64,000 nucleotides of DNA, taken from positions 85,643,539-85,707,538 of the forward strand of contig CM051519.1 in the NCBI GenBank assembly GCA_028015205.1, given 5' to 3'. Of this stretch, positions 30,601-42,400 are shown one piece after another. The notes beneath the pieces were generated by a model. It was not told where the DNA came from and did not search any database. It was given only the letters and a program-made list of their open reading frames with translations. The position numbers and the translations under genes are program-made. The DNA comes from Mytilisepta virgata. Taxonomy: Eukaryota; Mollusca; Bivalvia; Mytilida; Mytilidae. The stretch's first letter is position 1. Each line of letters starts with the position of its first letter.

Positions 30601-33593
30601 ATTGAAATGTAGTGCCTTATTATACATTTTAGATTTATCATTAGGAATACGTTAAATGATATTTGAAAAGATACTTGCTACTTTTATTTATCACCAGATA
30701 TGTTTGTAATGAACAACACCGTGTGTGTGCAGGGTGAAGAAATTATTGAGACGTCAGGTATAGCTGCTAGTAGAAAACATCCGGGTTATCTATATACTAC
30801 CAACGACAGTGGTAATGGAGAGAACCTTTTCGTCATTGATAGCAAAACCGGAAGTCATATTTCAACAATCACAATCAATAATGCTGTAAACGATGATTGG
30901 GAAGATATGGCAGTTGGACCCTGTCCAAACAATGGTAGCTGTATCTATGTAGGTATGGATCAGTAGAAACAAACAAGAACAGGTTACATTGACAGAGATG
31001 GATACTGGCATGGAGATTCGATTTAACTTTTCTCTAAATGTTAAAATAAATGTAAAAGCAGAACGGTGACAGAATCACTTAAGTATGAAAAAATATTCAA
31101 GGAACACGCAACATAAACTGAGTAGAAATTACTTCATTGCTGACTCTACAAGATTACAGATACAAATGGTTTAGTTCTTTTTATATCTGTTCTTAACTTG
31201 GCCTTGTATTTGCATTGATGTATTTGAAGACGTAATAAAAATAATAAATTCTGTGATACCAGTTTTATTGCAATTCTATGATACCAGTTTTGATATTATG
31301 ATATGCGCATTTCGTCCATTTACGATCCACTAGTTTTATTCAAGGCAAATGTACGGTAATTTTAATTACACGATAGATGGTAAACTTAATAAATTATTGC
31401 TGCCATTCGTTAATAAGTATACAAAAAGTATTGATTTTACAGGTAGTATTGGAAATTTCTACGAAACGACAGAATATAATACAATATATCGTATCAAGGA
31501 ACCAGATAGTATTGAGCAAGACCAGACTGTCAATGTCGACGGAAAGATTAAGTATTTGTAAGTACATTGTACTGTCCATAAACAAAAAAAATGAATAATT
31601 TTGAATATAATTAATGGTACATTGAATTTAACAAAATGTCACACTCCTGATACCAACGTATTAGATTTCTTTAAAACTTCTTGACCTTATTATTGCACAA
31701 ATTTCAGAATTTAATTTTTATCCCCGCGCAAGGAAGCGCGAGGATATTGTTTTGCTCTTCAGCGTACGTACGTACGTTAGTAATGTCCAGGATAATCTCA
31801 GTAACAGTATATCACTATAGCAACAACACTAGTTAAGATTGTATTATACAGGATTTAAAAAACACAAGAGTAGCGTGGGGATATGCAGCAGGGCTGCTTC
31901 GACTAGTTTTTATTTATAAATCTGTTTCTGATAAAATTTTTGTTATCTGCTTTTAAAATCGCTTTTACAGAGTGCTGAAATAAAATCAATTTACTATGTT
32001 CTTGTTAACGCCTTTTCTAGACGGTTCTAGATATACCAATGAACAAAACTGTGCACCTTCTACTCCTCTAAATAACAGATGGTTGCTAAAAGTAAAAATA
32101 TTTCAAAAAACACTTAATAGACATTTTGCTGCGACTGTACCAATTATTTGTTATTAACAATCCGATTTTTAGCTAGACTATTTTTAGTTTTCTCCTATGG
32201 AAAGTTTACTGAGTAATGCGAACGCTAGCAATGAAAATTGTAATTGTCCTCTATACTTAAAAAACATTAAATTCTGCGATGAAAGATGTTGGTTTTCGTT
32301 CCACATTGTGAAGTATCTTTTCTCTGATCACCTTGTCTCCGTAGATCCGGTGTATTCAGTTATTAAGAAAGGAGGGGCATGGCGGAATGAGTTTTGATAC
32401 AAAAAAGGGTATATATTTTAGTTAGTAAAAAAAGGACCATGATATTATATGCATAAATTGAATCACCTTAATCTACATTTAAAATAACAATCCAAAGATA
32501 CTAATATTACATATAGTAAATTTATACTATGCTGTATACGACGCATTTCAACAAGTTACCTCTCATCAGCAGCATTAAAACCGAAACATTTGGAAGACCA
32601 AAAACCAAACTTATTTTAAAACAAGAAGTACTCATAACCAAAAATACCTAAATAGGAAGCCAAATTTCAGCTAAGGAAATCTACCATGTCCCATACAAGG
32701 AATGAACCCTTAGTAATTTTATTATTTTTGACGTATGAACGACTTTGTTTACAGTTTGCGTTAAGGTTCATATCATTTCAACATTAAGTTCCATTCAGTT
32801 GAAAAATAATTTATCAGTGCAATGATCTTGGATAGTATCTACGTAAATGCATCAATTTATTCCAAATACATCCAATTCTTATGCAAGATAAAAATAAAAT
32901 GGATAGTAGCTTTAGTTTACAATTGCTTCATATCTTTATTCTGTCACCGATTGTTTAAGTCTTAATCATTATTTGTCTAGATTATATGTTATATGAAAAC
33001 GTTTTTGTTCGAAGTACAACCGTTGATACACTGGTTCTAGGAGAAAACCATCAAGTATTGTAGATTTTATCCGAATTTTAAGATTAGTTATGGAATATGC
33101 ATTAACTCATATCCTGAATTTAACACTTAATAATTTTTTCAGATGGTATGAAGATGAAAGTGAAACCATCATGGTTGATCCAAAGGGAGAGGTCTACCTA
33201 GTAACAAAGCCATACAATGAAAATACTCAACCAAAGGTTGCGCACATACCAAAAGACAAATGGGGAATAGCAAATAGAGTCGATATCGCCCACAATCTGG
33301 CAATAATCAATATTCCTATTATGGCCAAAAAACCTGAAAATGGACTCATCACTGGTGGAGACATTTCCCCAGACGGAAATGAAGTCATTCTTCTCAACAA
33401 AGAAACGGTTTTCTATTTTAGGCTACAAGAGGGTAATAACGTTACTGAGACACTCACCAAAGCAACACCTATTGAAGTTGCATATACACAAGAAGAAAAA
33501 CCTGGTGGTATTTGTTGGGAATTTCAAGGAAACGGCTATTTTACACTCGGAGAAGGCTACGACCAAACGTTATATTTTTATATTCGAAATTAG
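27699..33593 (+). CDS. Secreted PAN/apple-EGF-propeller protein, 6 exons, 413 aa
   Basis: Coding exons: 27699-27981, 29906-30013, 30494-30558, 30733-30952, 31443-31557 and 33143-33593. They sum to 1242 nt, all junctions have GT/AG, and all phases match (1,1,0,1,2). Residues 1-15 look like a signal peptide. A PAN/apple-like module follows (Cys 49, 53, 59, 60, 71, 77). Residues 95-130 are one EGF domain (DLCFSSPCIHGKC...CQCDIGYSGKIC). From 153 comes a propeller-like domain: ETSGIAAS, HPG, NDSG (176-179), DDWEDMAVGP (207-215), IYVGSIGN, NTIYRIKEP, GGDISPDG and a GGICWEFQGNGYFTLGEG end. This motif order resembles bacterial secreted proteins ('SGlA.S..HPG.LWtHNDSG...DWEDiAvGP..YvGDIGDN', from memory). 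Probably extracellular, binding rather than catalytic; function unknown. Introns 2 and 5 each carry a copy of a 145-bp hammerhead-bearing repeat. Confidence 0.85.
29157..29310. mobile_element. Palindromic MITE in intron 1 of the PAN/EGF gene
   Basis: Inverted arms: 'gattttaccacgg' (29180-29192) against 'ccgtggtaaaatc' (29263-29275), and 'gaaataattcac' against 'gtgaattatttc' further out. The centre is 'cgctcgctatcgctcg'. The 160-codon open frame at 28995-29477 lies across this structure and is not a gene. Confidence 0.7.
30151..30297. repeat. 145-bp dispersed repeat, copy A (intron 2)
   Basis: About 90% identical to 32488-32631 in the same orientation, including 'gctgtatacgacgcatttca' and 'cagcattaaaaccgaaac'. 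It carries a hammerhead-like core on the minus strand. Confidence 0.9.
30195..30237 (-). ncRNA. Hammerhead-ribozyme-like motif on minus strand
   Basis: Read on the minus strand: CTGATGA (30233-30227), stem II GAGG-TAACT-CCTT (4 bp, one G-U), GAAA (30213-30210), then TGC GTC with GTC as cleavage triplet (30206-30204). Stem I can form GCTG/CAGC (30237-30234 with 30198-30195), but only across a 5-nt bulge. The conserved core is complete; the stem I geometry is the weak point. Confidence 0.45.
31349..31442 (+). other. Intron sequence before exon 5
   Basis: The frame continues open upstream of exon 5, but the acceptor 'gattttacag' at 31433-31442 and the phase fit mark the exon start at 31443. Confidence 0.6.
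32488..32631. repeat. 145-bp dispersed repeat, copy B (intron 5)
   Basis: Copy of 30151-30297. On the minus strand CTGATGA (32569-32563), GAAA and GTC are kept, but the second half of stem II is mutated (TTGTT instead of TCCTT). Confidence 0.9.
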
Positions 33594-33599
33594 AAATAG

Positions 33600-34553
33600 T
33601 AAAGTCAAAATGTTCATTTTAGATCAAATTTCATTCATGCGCATGTAATTTTGTAAAATGTTTGTGTGGGAATAACTTTGCTTGAAATAATTCTTACAAA
33701 AATGATTTTGAATTAGATTTTCATGTCTTTCAATAAGACTAATTTCTTTTAAAAAAAATATTAAATCCTTGTCATATAATAATATTTCTTTTATTTCAAT
33801 TTTACAGGGTATTTATAATTAATTGATATTATGCAAACTTTGATTGCTGAATTTAAAATGTTAAAATTAGGCCTGATTATAAAAACATCTGTTATTTGTA
33901 ACTGAGATTCAGACTATGAATCTGTGGTTCGTGCACTTTATTCATTAATTTATAATATAGCCACTGAGTGACATGAATTTCGCAAAAATATTTTTTTTTT
34001 AAAAATAGCAATTTTATAGATTGCCAGACTTTTTGAAAGGATATCCATGTTTTACGGATATTTATCATTGGGTCACAATATAAAGCCTTTTTTTGGGATA
34101 TACAGTCTTAAAGTGAAGATCATGCTGTACATGTACATAGTTGTTTGAAGTACGTCATAATAACATGTATACGACGATTTATGCTGCAACTTTTCCGCAG
34201 AACTCTTTCGTTTTTACTTGAAAAACAAATCCTTGTACATGTCAGTCCTTTGTCTGTAAATATGCAATAAGAATTTTGTCCAGTATAAACTTACAATTGG
34301 CACAAATTGATCTAAGTATTATTTCAGACAGTTTTTTTTCTGAGCATCTGAACACCTTCGCTTGGGTATCTTACTACTTGCAACTGAACATTTGAAAACC
34401 TGAATATGTACATACATTGTATTATTTGAATTACACCTACATCTGAACATATTTCAATGCCTGTATCTGAACAACTGAATATGTGATTGGGAAAATCCTA
34501 CATAAAAATCCTTAAAAACCAGCAAACTATTCACCCATAAACATTCTTTATAC

Positions 34554-34585
<32 letters not shown>

Positions 34586-34645
34586 ATTAAGTTACAAATA
34601 AATATTACAATTAACAGTACAATGCAATGGGCTATATTTCAGATT
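33600..34645. other. Intergenic downstream of the propeller gene
   Basis: No gene seen. A 27-nt poly-A run lies at about 34554-34581. No canonical AATAAA directly after the stop at 33593; the mRNA end is uncertain. Confidence 0.35.
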
Positions 34646-35336
34646 TTTATAAAATTTTGCATGTTGAACTGCATTTGAATATAACTCCCGAAATATACGG
34701 TATCAAGTTTTGGCAAATGGAATGTGTAAATATATAGAATGCACGTCGATATTGCTGCAAAAAGTCAAATCTCTAGACTTTAAATTATGATTCCCAAAAT
34801 CTGTCCCTAGGAGTTAAAAAAAGTGATATATTATTAGCATTGAAATTCTAGTTTTTTAAATATAATTTTTATTAGGGGTCATCAGTTCGTTTTTTTTAAG
34901 TATATTAGATTGATTACTATATGTACAGTGAAAATAAGTGTCAAAAAGCCAAAATAAGCGTCGCGATGAAAAATGTAGTTTTTTACTGTTTTTACAGACG
35001 GGATGTATTGTTGAATATTTATTTAGTATCAATGAAACGGAAAAGATGTCAGCAATAATATATCATTTCTATGGAATATTCTAGGGATTTGCTTTTGAGA
35101 AATTACGATTTAAAGAAAAATTATTAATATTTTTCGGCCGTATTTATATGAAATCTACAGTAAAAGACATTTATGTTAAGGATTTTAAATCGACCTTATA
35201 GAAGAAATATAAAAGCTAAATACAAGTGTATATATTGTTTTTTAGATATTTAGATGCAGCTTCAAATATTCCACCCGCATGTAAAATTTCATAAAATTCC
35301 GTAATTTAGCGGATTTAGGTACCTCGAGCCTACCTT
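34646..35336. mobile_element. Dispersed TIR element, copy B
   Basis: The left portion matches 19448-19805 and the right portion 22408-22580. The right terminus 'ttaggtacctcgagcctacctt' is the inverse of the left terminus of copy A at 19413. The left end of this copy appears lost at the poly-A side. Confidence 0.6.
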
Positions 35337-35639
35337 AAATTCTTGAATTCATCTAAAAGAGACGTTTGCTCTCCTATGTTGAAAGATAGAATTTTTATCC
35401 ATTTAACCATCATTTTTATTGAATGATTGGCATCCATATCCATGCAGATCATTGGCTCAATGTCCCTGGAGTGATGTTCTAATCTGTAATAAAGCTTAAC
35501 AGATAAGATAACTAAAGAAGACATTTAATAATCCTGCATATAGTATACTTATTTAATATTGAAAATTTTATACATTTATATTTCTTGTATAAAGATTCTG
35601 ACTTTGATAAATAAAAAAAATTACTGTCTATTCTTTTTG

Positions 35640-36330
35640 GCGTCTATCAGTTTGGTGAAAGAAAAGAAGTATCTCCCTTGTCAAATTTTGGATTATTGTT
35701 CTGATTTTCAACATTTTGGCCTTGTTACTAAAACGAAATTAGCTGAAAAGGCACTTAATGCGATGTACGAACTTCTTAAGATAGGAAGATTATATAAACT
35801 CTCTATCAAAACTCAGCTTGATCTATTTGACAAAATGATTAAGCCTATTCTGCTACACGGTTATGAGATATGAGATATGAAGCGAAATCTTAGAACGAAT
35901 CCATCTAAAATTTTGTAAAATTCTTCTGAATCTGAAATCTTCCACTCCTAATTATATGGTATATGGTGAACTGGGTAGACATCCAATCGAAATTCATATA
36001 AAGACATGTTAGTTTTTGATCACGACTTGTAATAGGTAAGCAGTCGAAATTCTCTAATATTCTATATAAACTTTCTCGTAAATTAAACGACCACGGTAAC
36101 ATGAACTTTAGCTGGATCCAGCATGCGAAAAGTATTTTAGACGATTATGGCTTTTTGATCATATGGGAAAAGAGTAACTTTCAAAGTATTGATTGGTTAA
36201 AACATATGTTAAAGCAACGATTATTAGACCAATTTATACAAAACTGTCATTCGACCATGTTTGAATCATCAAAAGCACTTAATTATAGAATATTCAAGTC
36301 AAAGTTTGAGTTTGAAGATTATTTCGTCAA
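35640..36330 (+). pseudogene. LINE (non-LTR) C-terminal part, 5' fragment
   Basis: Degenerate frames encode the conserved tail of bivalve LINE ORF2: KTKLAEKALNAMYEL, DKMIKPILLHGYEI, then after stops SSTPNYMVYGELGRHPIEI, WIQHAKSILDDYG, WLKHMLKQRLLDQFIQNCHS and YRIFKSKFEFEDYF. Several stops and frameshifts make it inactive. The LINE resumes at about 36850. Confidence 0.75.
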
Positions 36331-36845
36331 CTTTCCATTTTTGAGCGGCAATATTCCAGAAGCGCCGGCGTATGGAGTATATATTTCACAACTCATACGT
36401 TATTCCAGTGCTTGTGACATATACATTGACTTTCTGGACAGAGCCCGGTTTCTGACAGAAAAGTTGCTTAGACAGAGGTACGTTGCTCCTAAGCTGAAAT
36501 CATCCTTATTAAAGTTTTATGGGCGCCATCAAGACAGGTATGAAAAAAACCGTATCCCAAATGAAAATGGAACTGTTCCATTGATATCCCTTCCTCATAT
36601 CGGATTTGACATGGACAGCATGGCGGGTGTCCTGCAGGAAGCAGAGACTGCTTACTCTTCCAGAGCACCTGAGTCTAGCCCCGTTTTTTTGCTGGGGTCA
36701 ATGTTGTTCATATGTTTTTAGTTTTTAATTGTAGTGCATGTATTGTTTTGGTCTTGTCTTAGTTGTTCTCCGGAGTTTGAAGGTTGTTACGATTTTTCTC
36801 TCCTTCGAATATCCCTTTGGTATTCCTTGACTTTACTTTCAACAT
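36325..36845 (+). mobile_element. Foreign RT C-terminal fragment inside the LINE
   Basis: At FEDYF-VNFPFLSGNIPEAPAY the reading frame switches, without a stop, from LINE to the tail of another reverse transcriptase family (GVYISQLIRYSSACDIY, FLTEKLLRQRYV, LKSSLLKFYGRHQD). It ends at a stop at 36719-36721, with 3'UTR-like sequence up to the LINE resumption. The same family is at 59880-60060. A fusion protein is likely accidental. Confidence 0.65.
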
Positions 36846-36849
36846 TTTG

Positions 36850-37280
36850 GATCAATCTGACTATCAAATTGCACAACAAATCACTATTTACCAATCGAAA
36901 CTGGGCGCTGGCAAAATTTTGAAAGAGAAAACCTTTTCTGTAAATTAGGCGATAAGTATCACTACGTTCTTGAATGACTTCTTTAAACGAAAGGCGTAAA
37001 CAGTATCTGCCTAAATATTACTTGAAAGCTCAAAATTTCACCAGTTATTTTCATGTAAAAAAACTACTTTGTTAAGAAAACTATGTAAATTTATACGGCT
37101 TATAAATGTTTTTGTTTGTACTCCTGGCTTACCTGTTGCACCTCCGTAATTGTCTTACCTGCATGTTTGTATTGTACATATTGTATATAGTATTGTTATA
37201 GGATTTGTTATATTATCTGTTGTTGATTTCTCTGTACCAATGTATTGACTGTATGAGAATAAAGAATTGAATTGAATTGA
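36850..37280 (+). pseudogene. LINE 3' fragment with AATTG-type tail
   Basis: The frame reads TTNHYLPIETGRWQN, LFCKLGDKYHYVLE and RRKQYLPKYYLKAQNF, the zinc-knuckle-like end of LINE ORF2. A 3'UTR follows and ends in 'aataaagaattgaattgaattga', the simple-repeat tail typical of such LINEs. Confidence 0.75.
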
Positions 37281-37316
37281 GCACAACAAAATCTACGAAA
37301 TATTCACATATTGTGC
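37281..37316 (+). ncRNA. Broken hammerhead-like motif, copy 3
   Basis: Stem I halves GCACAA (37281-37286) and TTGTGC (37311-37316) and the GAAA box survive, but the CTGATGA core and half of stem II are deleted. The following 'atcaaaattggtatca' matches the sequence after copy 2. It directly abuts the LINE tail. Confidence 0.5.
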
Positions 37317-37964
37317 ATCAAAATTGGTATCAAAGAATTTATTTATCCTCCTCCTCCGTAGAAAAACCTGTTTAGGACCACCTTTCTTAAATAAGTATCA
37401 GCACTTGTTTGTTACAATTTTTTAATTCGGCATTTATAACATATAACATAAGAAATTGTTAATACTTGCCTTTTCTGATTTAAATGGATAGAATAAATCC
37501 ATTGTCGGAAATTAACAATTGTTTCTGTGGTATTATTTTTTATTAACAGATAAGGCAATGAGACCTTTATTGTTATCGGTTTTGGTGTTTTTTTTGTATT
37601 TTTTCACATCGGTCACGTTCTCCTTGTCTGTGATGTATTAATGCTATTTTTCTTGATTAACAGACTTGATACCTTTTCATAGTAAGGGCTAAAAACAAAA
37701 TGTTTTGTAATTCTGTAAAAATTGCGCTTTAACCCAGCGACCTACCGTTAAACCCTTTATCGGAGTGTTATTTGTAACCAACTTAGCTAGGTTTACAATT
37801 AAAACGAGCAAATTTTGACCCTGCATTCTAAATAATATTCCTTTGTTTGAATGTTGTTTCGGTATTCTGTTGTTCTAAAGATACAAAAAAAATCAGCTAT
37901 AACATTATAAAATATCCATAAATTTGTATTTTTTAGTTCAACAAAATATTGTTCTGGCTAGTGA

Positions 37965-38225
37965 TCACCATCTTGGTAATCATACTGTATTGGCTTTTAT
38001 AGTGTGTTTTATACACCAGATGGTCGGAATAGATGAGGGGATACATGTACCCATGAAACCTGTTAAATCCCAAGTATACTCACTGTATAAGTACGAAGAC
38101 AGACTATCTTGACTCTCTGCTGTTTCCTTGCTTGCGCTCGTTATTTTTTGTCGAGGATTTGTAGTTTAGATGTAGGTATGTCATTGTTGACCTTTCCTTT
38201 TATCCGTTTTGTTGTTTATCAAAAA
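37965..38225 (+). repeat. ~265-bp dispersed repeat, copy A
   Basis: Matches 56045-56322 in the same orientation (shared 'tttatagtgtgttttatac', 'catactgtat', 'aggtatgtcattgttga', 'ttttgttgtttat'). Confidence 0.7.
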
Positions 38226-38544
38226 GCTGAAAATGGAGACAATAAAAAACGCTGTGATATTTTAGTGTAAAAAAAATGTATATTATAAACACCATAATTT
38301 TATCGTATCGGTACATGCATATGCATACCTTAAAATCAATGATTGCCGACTTACTAATGTTACCGCTTAGAAACATTCAAAAATCAGTTATTTAAAAAAA
38401 ATATTAATCTTGATTAAAAAGGAAACTCGAACCTGATTGTAATATTCACAGTGATGCATCTTCTGAAAAGAAGGCTTATATAACTCCCTTTCCTCAAATG
38501 ACAGGAACTCACAAACAAAAATTCAACCTCTTATATATATAGCA

Positions 38545-38815
38545 ATAATAAGTTGCATGAATAAATGACTATCGTTGAATAAGTAACTAACTTTATTATA
38601 GATGTATATGATGAATAAATGACTATCACCGAATAAGTAACTGAATTTACTTTAGATGAATATCCAATGAAGAAATTACCAATAAGTAACTTACTTTACA
38701 TTAGAAGAATGTCAAACGAATATCAAACGAATGTCCAATGAATAACCAATGAATAACCAATGAATATCAAACAAATATCCATTGAATAACGAATAAGTAA
38801 CCAACTTAATATTGT
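38545..38815. repeat. Degenerate short tandem repeats
   Basis: Repeated 'gaataagtaacta', 'tgaataaatgactatc' and 'aatgaataacc' blocks over ~270 bp. Confidence 0.6.
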
Positions 38816-39279
38816 TTATATATATTTGTTTCAGAAGGGAATATCTATTCAATTTGTATGGGGAGGCAAAGAATAAATTTGTAAAAAGGCATATTTCGAA
38901 ATTTGGTGCGAAAGGCAGGCGCAAAATTGTAGTTAAAAAAAGATAGGATTAAATATCACCTTGAATAAAATAATGCCTTATTTTGAAAAAAAGGGTTAGA
39001 CGGATCGGCTTATGGACGTTGCAAAAAAAAATTCAAGGATCAAAGATTACAAACGGTTGCTTTGTTTAAGTCGACATTTGATCTAAAACAAATATTTAAA
39101 AAGTGAAGAATTTGGGTTTATATTAGAAATGGGTGAATAAAAGCAAGTAAATAAAAAATAGTTTAAAACTGTTTTCACATTATCTCAATATGTATAACAT
39201 ATCAGGGGTTCACTTAAATAATGTTGTTCACTATATGTATTACTTTAATTTTTTTCGTGGAATGGGTATTCAATCTGAA

Positions 39280-39414
39280 CAAAAGGTTAAAAGTTTAAAC
39301 TATCAAGTAAAAGCTAAAAATAGAATACATGTCATTGAACTCCATGTAATGTATATTTGCCAAACAAGTAAACATTTCCGCTTTTATTTATTTGGCTAAA
39401 CAGAATGGAAACTG
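39280..39414 (+). promoter_or_regulatory. Conserved promoter/first exon, B-box gene 1
   Basis: Homologous to 47335-47457 and 51388-51541 upstream of the two paralogs (shared 'aaataaaag' variant, 'aatagat', 'acattgaac'). It ends in the donor ACTG|GTAAGT at 39414/39415. Unlike the other two, this copy contains an ATG (39405) that is in frame with the coding exon after splicing. The exact transcription start cannot be seen. Confidence 0.6.
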
Positions 39415-42400
39415 GTAAGTTACACCCCATTTCAATCGATTATAAACTTTTAAATGATTGTAATAAAATAAATGTAATAAACTGGTATATGTTACACAAC
39501 GTAGTTCATACACTGGTCTCCTGACAGGGATGTTACACGAATCTTTTCTTCAATGGAGATCGCGATGCAATCAAGATTTTAGGTCACATTAAGACATTTG
39601 CTTTCTTCTGCTCTGGCAGGCCAACAATGCATATTTCTCTCTGATGCTATTTGACATTTGGGGAATCGTATACGGAAACGGAACTGCTTATATAATTACC
39701 ATTCCCAGGCGCCCCCTAAAATTCGATCAGATTTTTTTTGTATCAAGAAATCAGAAGATTAGGAGGTATTCTCAATTTTTTGTCTCGTTGCGCTCGACAT
39801 TTTGTTTTCTATGATTCAATCTTGAACTATAAGACAGATTGTTATCAGACTTGACAGGAATAATGTAGTAAGGATTATGTACCCTTTTTTGTTTCAATGC
39901 TAAACTTATGGAAATTTTATAGAAAATCCTCAGCCTCGCCCCTTGTACTCTTATATTTGACAATTCTGTACCTAATAGATAGGGAATTACTGAATGCAGT
40001 GCTAACAATGATTTCCGTAAAGTTTTTTAAAAAGATAATAGTTAAAAACAAGTACAAATATAGACCTATTCAATAAACCTTCTATGGTGTTCTTGACTTT
40101 GATAACTCACCTTGAGGTTGTTTGGATTGTAAAGGTTATTTAGGCCTTTTTTTAAAACAATAAACACTCGTACATCATGGACAAAAAAGTTACTAATCTA
40201 AGTTTTAAATGTTATAACGAAAATCTCTGTAATAAAGTCTGGATTTTCTGTAAAATTCTTGGCTTGATTAGCCATAAATTCCACATTTTCTATTAAATGC
40301 AATGAAACAATTAATAATATTATTGCTGTGAACGACGTTTCCCTTTGTTATATGTACAAACTCACCCTCTTTTATTCAGTATTTTTTTTGGTTTGATATT
40401 AATACACAGGTATACAGAAGGGTTCAAAACTTTAAATGACATTTACAACTATCCCCCTCTTACTCCGATTACAAAACTCTTTCGTGCTGTTAGACTGCAG
40501 GTTTTAATTTTAATTCGCCCATCTCTATTTACAAATTACCGCATTGCAGATAATTGCTGTCATGAATACGTCACACGACCCACACCAAATTTTGCCAAAC
40601 AGTCTTGAGGGCAGTGGAAATCTTATCGGGTTTGACACCATTAATGAAATGTTTTTCGTCTTCATAGTTATAGAACAAATATATGTATATCACAGGAAGT
40701 ATGATGGAAATAAATCATTTTAATGTCTGTCTTTCACGACAATCGTCTAGGACAGGACTGTCAAGCTTAAAATAATATAGAATGACGACTAAACACGAAA
40801 TTCATGGTGTCGAATCCCTATGGCCCTTTTGATCTCCAGGGGACATAGCTGGGTCCTGTGCGCCTGGTCCATGCCAATGTTTAAGTTCTTGAAAGACTTT
40901 CCTCCACTTTCTACCCCTTTTCCTTTAGTAAATACTGTTTTTACCGACGCTCTTGGTCCTAACTACCAGTTTTTGATGGTATCCGAGTTGCACATTATCT
41001 TTTATTTTTTGTGTTATGGTTTTTAAGTTTTTGAGTGTTTTGTGTTAATTTGTCCTAGTTTAATTGTTTTTATCTTTGTCTCTGGATTTATGAGTTTTAT
41101 ACAATTGTATCATTTGAATTGCTGTTTTCACTGACTTCTGTTTACATTGTTTTTCGATGGGTTGTTGTCTCTGAGGTATATATTCAGAACCGTTTCCTTT
41201 TTCCATCATTTCTGAATATTTGAATCCACTCGCAGTATTTGATCTTAGTCGTAGATGCAGATGAAACGGCCAAATAAACAGGATAACCTGGGAGGCAATA
41301 TATATGTTGGCTCCCAGGGAGAACGAACTAATAATACTGGTTGACAACTATTTTGCGTTTAAAATAATAACGAAAAATATGATAACCTTTGCAGAGTTAT
41401 TTTATGCATAATTGCTCATATCTGCGGAGCTCCTCGCCGGAATACTGCCCCCAGCATATAATACTGGATCCTCGCTTGTGGAATTTTAGTATTTTATGTA
41501 TTTGGTTGGTTCGCTGTTTACCCCTTTTCGCTGTTTTTATGGTAAATTTAATTAGTGTGGTCGAGATCACTGTTTATCTACTGTGTTCGTTATTACTTGA
41601 TTATGTAGAAATTCTTCTGAATCAGATTTGATGTTCTCTCCCTAATTCAAACCAAGTCATTCCATTTTTTAACTATGTGATTTTTGTTTTGATTTTGGTG
41701 ACTAAATTGTTAGAGTTATTATCTTTTATCTCGAAACACATCGGGATGATGAAATACTAAACATTAAAGTAAACATTCAATATGTTCAGAAAATTCATTT
41801 TCTAATTTATACAGTTAAAATTGTGAATTTATAATTTTTTAAAATATCAATGCCATTTTAATTCATGAAGTCTGAACATCGGCTAAATTTAACTCATTTT
41901 CTATTTTTTACATATTTATTGCTTTTATTTATTTATTGAGCTTTGCATCAATATCGGATGCAACACTTTTTCTTGTTTATTTTTTGATTTTTCATTTATT
42001 TACAGATGCAACTAAATCGGATACAATACTTTGCAAAAAGTGTCGAACTGGTGACCAGTCAGAACCTTTCAACTGGTGCACTGAATGTAAGGAATCACTT
42101 TGTGAGGACTGCACAATAGATCACATGATATGCGAACCCACAATGGAACACACTGTTATTCCAAAACAAGCACCGGCAAAATCCGAAACTTCCTCAATAC
42201 AAGCCGAAATCTTATCCGGTCTTCAAGCGGAAGTTGAGGTTCCAGAAATTATGTTTGAACGGAGTGTAGATATCATGTCTACTAGAGGTAATGTTGTTGT
42301 GACGGACATGGTGTCTGTCGAGTACGAGAAATTGCTTCTTTGTGATTCTTTGAGCAAACGAGTAATGGTATATCACGAGGTTGGTGATCATTTAATGGAT

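Noticed and set aside
41936..42005. Longer N-terminus of B-box gene 1 in the unspliced frame
   Set aside because: It needs a TTG start and crosses a clear acceptor; the spliced ATG model gives the paralog length.
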